From the NCBI GenBank assembly GCA_008364785.1, contig VTTJ01000004.1, forward strand, positions 248,001 through 312,000: 64,000 bases of DNA, in the 5' to 3' direction. Positions 18,078-25,580 of the stretch are shown here, in pieces (the stretch's first letter is position 1; every line of letters starts with the position of its first letter). The stretch is from Bacillus sp. BGMRC 2118 (GTDB taxonomy: Bacteria > Bacillota > Bacilli > Bacillales > SA4). The notes below the pieces were generated by a model, which was not told the origin of the DNA, ran no database searches, and was given only the letters and a program-made list of their open reading frames with translations. The position numbers and the translations under genes are program-made.

Positions 18078-18559
18078 GTTCGCCTACGAAAAATGAACAT
18101 AAAAAAGAGAATCCCGACAATCCCTCCGAATGTATCAACTCCTACATCGTGAATGAGAGGAGTGCGGTTTCCTGTAAAATGCTGATGAATTTCGTCTTGT
18201 ACAGCATAAACAACAATGAATATCACAGAACTAATGAAGTTGGAAGCCGTTCGTCCTTTTAATAAGGTTAGAGAAAGAGCCCTGTATGTAAAAAAACCTA
18301 ATAAAAAGAATACTCCAAAGTGGGCACCCTTTCGTATAAAAAATTCAACAAATGCAGCTCCACCTAGTCTTTCGGTACTCACCTCATAGCCAGCGTATTC
18401 AAAGTGAACCCAATCAAAGCTCTCTTCTATCCACGATTCATTAATAAAACCACCGAGAAATGGCTTCACATCCTGTTTTTGATAAGGTTGATCGGAAAAC
18501 CAAAATATGATACTAGCAATTACAATTACTGGAACCCAATATACGAACCAATACTTCAA
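18071..18559 (-). CDS. VanZ-family membrane protein
   Basis: About 162 residues with three or four membrane segments and the VanZ signatures FIRKGAHFGVFFLLG and DEIHQHFTGNRTPLIHDVGVD. I place the start at TTG 18559, because AAGGTG lies 6 bases before it; the GTG at 18568 would overlap that ribosome site. VanZ-like proteins are linked to low-level glycopeptide tolerance in enterococci, but most Bacillus members have no known role. It stands alone and converges with the gene at 17616. Confidence 0.85.
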   Translation of the reverse strand: MKYWFVYWVPVIVIASIIFWFSDQPYQKQDVKPFLGGFINESWIEESFDWVHFEYAGYEVSTERLGGAAFVEFFIRKGAHFGVFFLLGFFTYRALSLTLLKGRTASNFISSVIFIVVYAVQDEIHQHFTGNRTPLIHDVGVDTFGGIVGILFFMFIFRRRTY

Positions 18560-18665
18560 TTTAATCACCTTACTACTTTAAATTTATTTTCCATTATAAC
18601 TGATTCGGACTCTTCTTTCAGAATTATTATCAATTAATAATGATATAGATTTCAGAACCAATATA

Positions 18666-18707
18666 AAAGGTGCAAGAAAAGTATATCTTTTCTTGCACCT
18701 TTTTGAT
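18666..18707 (-). terminator. Terminator of the subtilase gene
   Basis: AAAGGTGCAAGAAAA pairs with TTTTCTTGCACCTTT across GTATATC. It has T-rich flanks on both strands and lies 9 bp beyond the subtilase stop codon. Confidence 0.88.
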
Positions 18708-18715
18708 TTGAAGTA

Positions 18716-21700
18716 TTACTTCTTAATCCAAATACCGTCAGCACCAATTTTGTAACCATCAATTGTTGTACTGTACGCCATGCTTCCACTGTTGTAGAAG
18801 TAGTAGTATTTTCCACCAACTACTGTCCAACCTGTTGCCATAGCCCCTGATTTGCTTAGGTAGTACCATGTTGGTCCTTCTTTTAACCAACCAGTTTTCA
18901 TAGCTCCAGATGCAGATAGGTAGTACCATTTTCCATTAACATTTTCCCAACCTGTTTGCATTTCACCTTTGCTATTCATGTAATACCAAGTGCTACCATC
19001 TAATACCCAACCAGTAGCCTTCACATTGTTCTTATAGAAGAACCATGTTCCTTGTTCTTGCTTCCAACCATTTTGTACAACTGGTTCAGGCTTCGTTGCT
19101 AAACGCTCAACTGATACTTCTTGAACTGTCACATTTCCAGCAAGGTCAATTAGGCGAAGTGAGAATTTGTTTTCACCTTTATTTACCGGTAATGTCAATT
19201 CATAGTTTTTATTAGCCGGAGTCATGATATCAACTGGGCTCTTGAATGGTTGTTCAAATTCATGATTATCGTCAACATATAGTGATAAGAAGTTGTAGTT
19301 ATCTGTTAAGTTCAACTTAACCGTTACTTCTTCTACTTCTGGATCAACTGTAGTTGGAGCATCTACATTAATTACTGGAGCAGTTGTATCAATAAACACT
19401 TTACGTGAAATTGAGAATTCTTTTCCAGAGAAATCAGTAGCTGTCACAATTACATCGTACTTACCATCTTTATCAAATGATGCAGTTGTTTTAAAGTTAT
19501 AGTTACCAGTAGTGCTGTCTTGTGTGAATGTCACAGCTGTACCATTTACAGTTAATGATTTTAAGCCGAAGTCTTCTTCAACATAACCTTCAACTGGAAC
19601 TACATTTGTCTTGTAAGCTCCAAATGGTTCAGGAGTTGTTTCACCGATAAAGATTAACGGCATATCTACATCGCCAATTGCAGCTGTGCCAATTCCGACG
19701 TTATACGCATTATCCATAGCTGCTACTTCAATTAGTGCCTTCTCCCCTACGTTAGTTAGTGTCACACTAGTAACATCTGCTTTAGTCTGTTGTACTAGCT
19801 TGCCATCAACAAATACATAGTAACCAGATACTCCAGTTCCTTCTTCTACTGCTTCCCAGCTTACTTGCTTTGTTTCTGGATCAACAGTTGCTTTTACTTC
19901 TGGAGCAGTTGTATCAACATATACTGGAATCTTCTTCGATTGCCATTCTGCACCTTCGTAATCTACAACCGACTTAATTTCATAATGGTACAACCCATCA
20001 GCAACAGTTTTTGACTTAACTGTTCCATCCCACGCACGACTTGGGTCAAATGAGTAGTAAGCAGCAGATCCTGCATCATACCAGTTTTTACGTACATCTT
20101 TTTCTAGTTTGACTCTACGTAAGAACTTGTCATTGCTGTCTAAGATATTGAATTGTACTTCATCTGCATTACGTAGGAATGATGGAATTGGATATATATC
20201 ATCGTAGTCTCCATCACCATTAGGAGATACTGGATAGATTACTTGTCCATCCTCTGTTGTTACCGGACTTACAGCATAATCACCGTTTCCAAATAACATA
20301 TCAACGCCAATTTCATAGAAACGCTTCTCACCAAGACCTTCAAATCCATCTACAATATCAGGACGATCCCACTCACCGTAGAATCCAACGTATGGAACTG
20401 TTAGATCGAATGTACCTTCAGGTGCATCTAACTTAACAAATCCTTCTACGAAAATATCTTCTTTAAGATCTAGAGAGATTGCATTGCCATCTTTGTCTAG
20501 ACCAGGAATCTTTGCATTCGTGAAGTCAACACTTACAGAGAAGTCAACTGATCCGTTAGCTGGAACTGTAATTGTCTCTGGAGCATCAACTACGGCACCT
20601 TCAAGGTTACCAGCAATTAGTGGATTGTAGTCAATACCATCTGCTGTTTGTTCAACTGTATCTGTTAATACATCTGTTTTAACTGCATATGTCACAGCTT
20701 CACCAGTCATGTTTGTTGCAGTTAAAGTCATATCAAACTTCGTTTCAGTAAAGTCTTTTAACTCTACCTTACCTTGGTTTGTACCTTTATTTACTACATA
20801 AACAGGTGTGCTAACTGCTGCATAAGTTTGCATCATACCAGCACCTTGACGACGAGGTGAGAAAGGTTGTCCATGTAAGTCTGTAATAATATCTGCTGTA
20901 TTCATTAATAAAATCTTTGCTCTATCAGCACGGTCGCCAACTGATAAGCCTTTGAAGCGCTCATCTTCTTGTAAATATTGTTGTACTAACGCAGCACCAC
21001 CAGCAACGTGTGGTGAAGCCATAGATGTACCACTCATTACACCATAAGCATCATTTTGTAATGTAGAGTAAATTTTTCCACCTGGAGCTGTAATTTCAGG
21101 CTTTAACTCTAAGCTTGGAGTAGTTCCCCATGAAGTAAAGTCTGTCATACGACCCATTTCAGGATCTTCTTGTTTCTTAGTTTGTGCAACATCTAATGTA
21201 ACAGGACCAGCCAATAAAGCAGCTTCAAGATCTTTTCCTTCTTGTCCAGAAATTTTCATGAATGGGATATCCCAGCCACCTTGATTTTCATAGAAGAATC
21301 CTTCTGTCTTGTTGTAGACAATAATTCCAGCTGCACCTGCTGCTGCTGCATTCATTGTTTTGTCAACGAAAGTTAAACCTCCACGTGGAACTAAAACTAC
21401 CTTACCAGTTACATCTACACCAGCATAGTCTGCAGGGTTACCTAGTTTCCCACCTAAGCTAACAAGCTCTAATGGCCCTTCAAGCTTAGACCAATCATCA
21501 ATACCATAACCAACTGAAGAGAATGTGTCATTTCCAGTAATTGTGATTTCATGTTGGAATAAGTATGCTTCATTTCCTGATGCTGCCACTTGAAGTGTAT
21601 CTGTGTTTAAGCCAGGTGCACCTACAAGTCCAATATCAGGGTTCTTAGAGAACGGGTTGTCCCATCCGTGTCCAAAATTAGAAGAGTTACCAGCTGAAAC

Positions 21701-22801
21701 GGCACTTACAATTCCGTTATCAACCGCTCTAGTAATCGCTAAATCCTCTGCACTTCTTTCATCATAGAAAGAAGCAGTTGATCCTAAACTCATGTTTAAT
21801 ACATCAGCACCTAATTTGATAGAATCATCAATTGCTGCTAAGTATACATCAGACCAAGTCGAAGGATAGTTTGGATCATTACTGAATACCTTCATACCAA
21901 GTACTTGTGCTTCAGGAGCAACCCCTTTAATTCCACCAGTTGCTTCATCACCATTTGCCGCAACAGTTCCTGCAACGTGCATACCGTGCATAGAAGCGTC
22001 AGGTCCTAAGTCTAAAATTTGTTGGTTTTGATCATAGTAGTTAAATCCATAAGGTACTTTTTCTGTGAAGAATTTACCTTTCAATCCTGAATTAGCTACA
22101 TCTTCAGCAGTGATTTCCCCTGTAGAATTGTCATCTAACTTAAAGTCTTTGTGAGAAGGGTCTACGCCTGAGTCAATTACTGCTACAACCATTCCTTCTC
22201 CTTCATAACCAGCATCTGCCCAAGTTGATGCAGATTGAATGAACGAGTGACTTGTTTTCATATCAGGCTTTTCTTCTGGACGATTATATTCATTTGCTAG
22301 ATATACGTTCTTAACTCCAGCAATTGCTTCAATCTTTGCTACATCTTCAAACTTAACTTCTCCACTGAATCCGTTGAAAGCAGTAGTGAAGCTTAATTTG
22401 TGAGCCATTTTAATGTTCTTTGCTTTTAGCTTATCTTTTACGTTCTTTTGAGACTTCTCAAGCTTAGCCGTTAAAGACGCTTTTGTTTCTTTAGATAACT
22501 CTTTGTAAAGAACACCTTCTTTTGTTGCATGTTCTACAGGAGTTTGTCCTTCAACCTCAACAATTACACGAACCTTGTCATCCGCCTTAAGTGTTGCTTT
22601 TAGCGTCTTGTCTTTTACATCAATCTTCGTTAATTCTTTTGCATGCAACTCTTTAATCTGATTAATCTTGGATTCAAGTTCAGTCTTTGCAGCAGACGGC
22701 GTAGTCGTAGCAGATGCCGCAAATCCTAGATTAGAGAAAAGTAGAGCTGATGCAAGAACTGATGTTGCAATTTTCTTGCTAGTGTTTTTCTTCTTAACCA
22801 A
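18716..22801 (-). CDS. Large secreted S8 (subtilisin-type) serine protease with PA domain and GW wall-binding repeats
   Basis: A 1361-residue precursor. Order: signal peptide (~1-32), I9-type propeptide (~60-170), catalytic domain with Asp210 (VVAVIDSGVD), His272 (MHGMHVAGTVAA) and Ser593 (GTSMASPHVAGG), with a PA insert at ~455-540 (GKVVLVPRGGLTFVDK). Three or more Fn3/Ig-like modules follow (~660-1230), as in Vpr and C5a-peptidase-like enzymes. The C-terminal ~130 residues carry five GW repeats and the cap STTIDGYKIGADGIW. The enzyme should be secreted, self-processed and held at the wall. The S8 assignment is certain. Its cap matches the ECF-operon protein at 9473, suggesting the same ligand. 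The ribosome site GAGGGGG precedes ATG 22801. Confidence 0.93.
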   Translation of the reverse strand: MVKKKNTSKKIATSVLASALLFSNLGFAASATTTPSAAKTELESKINQIKELHAKELTKIDVKDKTLKATLKADDKVRVIVEVEGQTPVEHATKEGVLYKELSKETKASLTAKLEKSQKNVKDKLKAKNIKMAHKLSFTTAFNGFSGEVKFEDVAKIEAIAGVKNVYLANEYNRPEEKPDMKTSHSFIQSASTWADAGYEGEGMVVAVIDSGVDPSHKDFKLDDNSTGEITAEDVANSGLKGKFFTEKVPYGFNYYDQNQQILDLGPDASMHGMHVAGTVAANGDEATGGIKGVAPEAQVLGMKVFSNDPNYPSTWSDVYLAAIDDSIKLGADVLNMSLGSTASFYDERSAEDLAITRAVDNGIVSAVSAGNSSNFGHGWDNPFSKNPDIGLVGAPGLNTDTLQVAASGNEAYLFQHEITITGNDTFSSVGYGIDDWSKLEGPLELVSLGGKLGNPADYAGVDVTGKVVLVPRGGLTFVDKTMNAAAAGAAGIIVYNKTEGFFYENQGGWDIPFMKISGQEGKDLEAALLAGPVTLDVAQTKKQEDPEMGRMTDFTSWGTTPSLELKPEITAPGGKIYSTLQNDAYGVMSGTSMASPHVAGGAALVQQYLQEDERFKGLSVGDRADRAKILLMNTADIITDLHGQPFSPRRQGAGMMQTYAAVSTPVYVVNKGTNQGKVELKDFTETKFDMTLTATNMTGEAVTYAVKTDVLTDTVEQTADGIDYNPLIAGNLEGAVVDAPETITVPANGSVDFSVSVDFTNAKIPGLDKDGNAISLDLKEDIFVEGFVKLDAPEGTFDLTVPYVGFYGEWDRPDIVDGFEGLGEKRFYEIGVDMLFGNGDYAVSPVTTEDGQVIYPVSPNGDGDYDDIYPIPSFLRNADEVQFNILDSNDKFLRRVKLEKDVRKNWYDAGSAAYYSFDPSRAWDGTVKSKTVADGLYHYEIKSVVDYEGAEWQSKKIPVYVDTTAPEVKATVDPETKQVSWEAVEEGTGVSGYYVFVDGKLVQQTKADVTSVTLTNVGEKALIEVAAMDNAYNVGIGTAAIGDVDMPLIFIGETTPEPFGAYKTNVVPVEGYVEEDFGLKSLTVNGTAVTFTQDSTTGNYNFKTTASFDKDGKYDVIVTATDFSGKEFSISRKVFIDTTAPVINVDAPTTVDPEVEEVTVKLNLTDNYNFLSLYVDDNHEFEQPFKSPVDIMTPANKNYELTLPVNKGENKFSLRLIDLAGNVTVQEVSVERLATKPEPVVQNGWKQEQGTWFFYKNNVKATGWVLDGSTWYYMNSKGEMQTGWENVNGKWYYLSASGAMKTGWLKEGPTWYYLSKSGAMATGWTVVGGKYYYFYNSGSMAYSTTIDGYKIGADGIWIKK

Positions 22802-23171
22802 TTTTGTATCCCCCTCAAATGGTATTGGTACAATAAGCCTATTAATCTAGTAATAAACTTATATGTAAAAAATTGTTGCATTGTCTCGCAATATTGATAG
22901 TTTACAATTTTTAGACTATTAAATCAATACTAAATATACTGCAAAAGGCAAAATTATTTCGACAAAAGAAATATTTTCTACTAGTACTAAAGAATTAATA
23001 GAGTAGATTGAACAAAAAAAACTAGCCTAATTAGGCTAGTAAATAAATGAGGACTCCCTCACCTAAGATAAGAGAGCATAGTGTAGAGTAGTTGAGTTCA
23101 TTGATTCTTTTTATTGTGGGAAAAAGAGGTGTTGTTGTTAGTGACTTCTCACTTCCTTCAATTTGATTTTG
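22802..23171. other. Gap upstream of the subtilase, downstream of ssbB
   Basis: An AT-rich 370-bp stretch. It holds the subtilase promoter region (not assignable by eye) and the ssbB terminator at 23012-23040. From 23041 to 23171 I see no gene or recognisable element. Confidence 0.5.
23012..23040 (-). terminator. Rho-independent terminator of ssbB
   Basis: A perfect 20-bp palindrome, ACTAGCCTAATTAGGCTAGT (23021-23040), is followed on the minus strand by eight T residues. Confidence 0.85.
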
Positions 23172-23507
23172 TTATACGAATGCTTCTTTCTTTGCGCTTA
23201 AAAATTTAACGCCTTCTGCTACGACCTCTGTTATATATACTCTTTGGCCATCTTGATTATCATAGTTTCTCGTTTGTATTCTGCCGGTTACACCAATGAC
23301 GGATCCCTTTCTGCAAAAGTTTGCGGTGTTCTCTGCATTTTTCTTCCACAGTGTGCAATTCAGAAAATCTGTATCATAATCACCATTTTGATTTCTAAAA
23401 TTGCGGTTCACTGCTAGCGTAATAGACGTGACTGCTTTTCCATCTTCTAAGTATTTCAGCTCTGGATCCTTTACGAGTCTACCTACTAATATCACTTTGT
23501 TTATCAA
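23172..23507 (-). CDS. ssbB: Single-stranded DNA-binding protein, SsbB type
   Basis: The ribosome site AAGGAGGGGG sits 5 bases ahead of TTG 23507, so that TTG is the start and the product is 111 residues (MINKVILVGRL). The OB fold is complete: ITLAVNRNF, DFLNCTLWKKNAENTANFCRKGS, GVTGRIQTRNYDNQDG and VYITEVVAEGVKFL. It lacks the long acidic-tipped tail of SsbA, matching B. subtilis SsbB (YwpH), which binds incoming single strands during natural transformation. Position next to the ywpF/fabZ/ywq genes of B. subtilis also supports SsbB. A short hypothetical gene precedes it on the same strand. Confidence 0.88.
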   Translation of the reverse strand: MINKVILVGRLVKDPELKYLEDGKAVTSITLAVNRNFRNQNGDYDTDFLNCTLWKKNAENTANFCRKGSVIGVTGRIQTRNYDNQDGQRVYITEVVAEGVKFLSAKKEAFV

Positions 23508-23661
23508 TATTTCCCCCTCCTTGGACATATCGTAAACGAGTCTTCAACTCTAGTAAAATCACCAAAATACACTTTATATTTCTTCTTCTCATCAATAATT
23601 TAATTTTAGTTATTGGATTTTTAACTTTTTACTACGGTCTTTCGTAAAAAACTTTTTTTCA

Positions 23662-24075
23662 CTAAACTTGACAATTTTTTTCGACATATGGAATGGTGAA
23701 GTAAGAGTATCGGTTTTCAAACCCGATCCAAAGCTTCTCTAACACTTTAGGAATCATTAATGGATTACATGTTTCGGAGTTAGTTGAAGAGGAATTTTGG
23801 GAATATAATATAACAGATGGCCCAGTTTGATGAAATAATATGGTCACACTCACACCATCTGCCCTATCTCTCGAAGCATATAAGAGTTCTATAGAAGGAG
23901 GAGGTTCCGGCTGATAGCCATTTCTCTGTTCCTTCACTTCACTTCCAAGTATTCTAGCAGACTGAAAAACAGCCTCTGAAAACCTACCAGCCATTCCACC
24001 ATCTGCGTCCACACCTGAAAATTCAAGATGCACCGGACTAAGCCGCTCTCCTCTCACATTTGACAACCCATTCAC
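23662..24075 (-). CDS. Hypothetical protein upstream of ssbB
   Basis: A 137-residue protein I do not recognise. It contains RLSPVHLEFSGVDADGG, a Pro-rich stretch (QPEPPPSIELLYASRDRA) and VSVTILFHQTGPSVILY. The start is uncertain: GTG 24075 has GGAG five bases upstream, but the much stronger AAGGAGG (24114-24120) is correctly spaced for an in-frame ATA at 24105, which would add IENYYLTGVR. By position it could correspond to B. subtilis ywpG, but I cannot confirm that. It may be transcribed together with the peptide gene at 24157. Confidence 0.6.
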   Translation of the reverse strand: MNGLSNVRGERLSPVHLEFSGVDADGGMAGRFSEAVFQSARILGSEVKEQRNGYQPEPPPSIELLYASRDRADGVSVTILFHQTGPSVILYSQNSSSTNSETCNPLMIPKVLEKLWIGFENRYSYFTIPYVEKNCQV

Positions 24076-24156
24076 GCGAACTCCTGTAAGATAATAGTTT
24101 TCTATTGCACATTCCTCCTTTGTGGGGAAACTGGATGAGGTATCCAGTTTCCTATA

Positions 24157-24258
24157 TTAATGCTCAGGTGGTAATTCTGCAGTAAATACACCAAGATCTT
24201 GAGCATCAAATAAAACCATTGCAAATGCCATCATTAAAACAACAAGAAATTTTTTCAT
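24157..24258 (-). CDS. PapR-like signalling peptide precursor
   Basis: A 33-codon frame, ATG 24258 to TAA 24157, with the ribosome site AAAGGAGG eight bases upstream. The N-terminus is a short secretion signal (MKKFLVVLMMAFAMVLF). The last seven residues are AELPPEH. From memory, B. cereus PapR is a 48-residue secreted precursor that starts MKKLL and ends in heptapeptides such as ADLPFEF or SDLPFEH, so spacing of acidic, Leu-Pro and Glu residues matches. The gene faces a PlcR-like regulator across 169 bp. In B. cereus papR follows plcR on the same strand; here it is divergent. Expected path: export, cleavage, re-import and binding to the TPR regulator. Confidence 0.8.
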   Translation of the reverse strand: MKKFLVVLMMAFAMVLFDAQDLGVFTAELPPEH

Positions 24259-24305
24259 ACTATAATCCTCCTTTCATTCTTACTAAATATAGAATAATAT
24301 ATTTT

Positions 24306-24342
24306 GAAAATTTAATTTTCTGTCATATAATGAAATTACATT
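24306..24342. promoter_or_regulatory. Two dyads between peptide and regulator genes
   Basis: GAAAATTTAATTTTC (24306-24320) is a perfect 6-bp inverted repeat with a 3-bp centre. AATGAAATTACATT (24329-24342) is a near-perfect dyad. The first covers the expected -35 position of a weak promoter (TATATT near 24286-24291) for the peptide gene, as an activator site would. Neither matches the published PlcR box TATGNAN4TNCATA. Confidence 0.4.
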
Positions 24343-24427
24343 CAATTTTCGCCCTTTTTCTCTTCTTTTCTACAAATAAAGTCTTTGGGGTTGACGAGTT
24401 CTACATATTTTTTGGGAGGTTGAAAAT

Positions 24428-25336
24428 ATGAGTAATGATATGGATTTTAGAAGAATTGGACCCGCAATTAGAGAATTAAGAATCGCAAAAGGAATCACTC
24501 AGAAGGATTTAAGTGAAGGAATTTGTTCAAAAAATTATTTAAGTAGATTAGAATCCGGAAAAGTCTATGCCCTTTGGGATAAGCTGTTTTTACTGTCTGA
24601 ACGGTTGGGTGTTGATATAAGTTATTTTTCAGAGATTGCCAAATACCCTGAAACAGATTTTGCTAGTACTGTAAAGCAAAGTATCAGGGAAACATTAAAG
24701 AAAAATGATTATAAAACTTTACTGAAAATGATAAAATTATATAAAAAACATCCTACATTTTCAAAAAGTAATAACAATCTGCAATTTCTCGGGTGGCATG
24801 AAAGCATATGCATTTCTCAACTGGATCAAGACTTCGAAGCAGCCCGCGAACTATTACAACATTCCTTAAAATTAACCTACACTCCACCTAAGTATGTAAC
24901 CGAACAAGAACTTGCTATTATGAATAGTATTGGCGTGATTTGTTTTGAAACTGCTCAATACCAATTAGCAATTGATACATATCTAAATGCATTAAAAGAA
25001 ATTCGACATCTACGAACTCCGATTGATAAGAAAGTTGAAATTAGAATTATTTATAATCTAGCCAAAGCACTTGGTATGACTTCGAATTTCAAGGAGTCCA
25101 CTACCTACTGTCAACATGGTATCAATGTTTGCAAAAAGAGTTCCTATAATTATCTTCTTGGGAATCTTTACTATCTGATCGGATACAATGCTTTTCATGA
25201 AGGAAATTACCAAATAGCCAAAGAAAATATAGAAATAAGTATTCAATTATTTAGGCTATATGATGATGACTATTTAACTAAAGCACTAGAGTCTTTAAAA
25301 GAAATTGAACAAAAATTACTACAGCCACAAGGATAG
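24428..25336 (+). CDS. PlcR-like RNPP-family transcriptional regulator (HTH + TPR)
   Basis: A 302-residue protein. Residues ~9-65 are an XRE-type helix-turn-helix: IGPAIRELRIAKGITQKDLS, then NYLSRLESGKVY. The rest is a row of TPR-like helical pairs, as in PlcR (285 residues) and unlike the longer NprR. The HTH wording is close to PlcR as I remember it (IKKIRVLRGLTQKQLSENIC). Such proteins bind a re-imported peptide in the TPR groove and then activate transcription. The divergent peptide gene at 24157 supplies a fitting ligand. ATG 24428 follows GGGAGG. A terminator overlaps the stop codon. Targets are unknown. Confidence 0.85.
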   Translation: MSNDMDFRRIGPAIRELRIAKGITQKDLSEGICSKNYLSRLESGKVYALWDKLFLLSERLGVDISYFSEIAKYPETDFASTVKQSIRETLKKNDYKTLLKMIKLYKKHPTFSKSNNNLQFLGWHESICISQLDQDFEAARELLQHSLKLTYTPPKYVTEQELAIMNSIGVICFETAQYQLAIDTYLNALKEIRHLRTPIDKKVEIRIIYNLAKALGMTSNFKESTTYCQHGINVCKKSSYNYLLGNLYYLIGYNAFHEGNYQIAKENIEISIQLFRLYDDDYLTKALESLKEIEQKLLQPQG

Positions 25337-25357
25337 ACCTCCCGTCTATCCTTTTCC
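25329..25357 (+). terminator. Terminator of the PlcR-like gene
   Basis: AAGGATAGAC (25329-25338) pairs with GTCTATCCTT (25344-25353), then TTCCC. The T-run is short. Confidence 0.7.
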
Positions 25358-25580
25358 CGTTCCCATGACCACTGAATCCTCTAAAGGTGGTATAATAAAG
25401 AGTACGGCTCACAACTGCTAATAGACATATTTTGGATAATGTATGATACACTATTTGTTAGATGGTTTTTAGCATAAATGTTGGGTTCGCTTGTATGTTT
25501 TGATTACCACCATATTGATGATAAATGTCTTCAAATAAATAAGGGCCAGTTCCCTACTTATAGATAGAAAGGATAAAGAT

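Noticed and set aside
22802..22900. PlcR box upstream of the subtilase
   Set aside because: TATGTAAAAAATTG-like sequence is present, but it lacks the second half (TNCATA) of the consensus.
23560..23660. ComK box upstream of ssbB
   Set aside because: One AAAA-N5-TTTT box is seen at 23646-23658, but no second box at the required 8-, 18- or 31-bp spacing.
24219..24431. 70-codon plus-strand frame upstream of the PlcR-like gene
   Set aside because: It is antisense to the peptide gene and its leader, has no ribosome site and ends inside the regulator gene.
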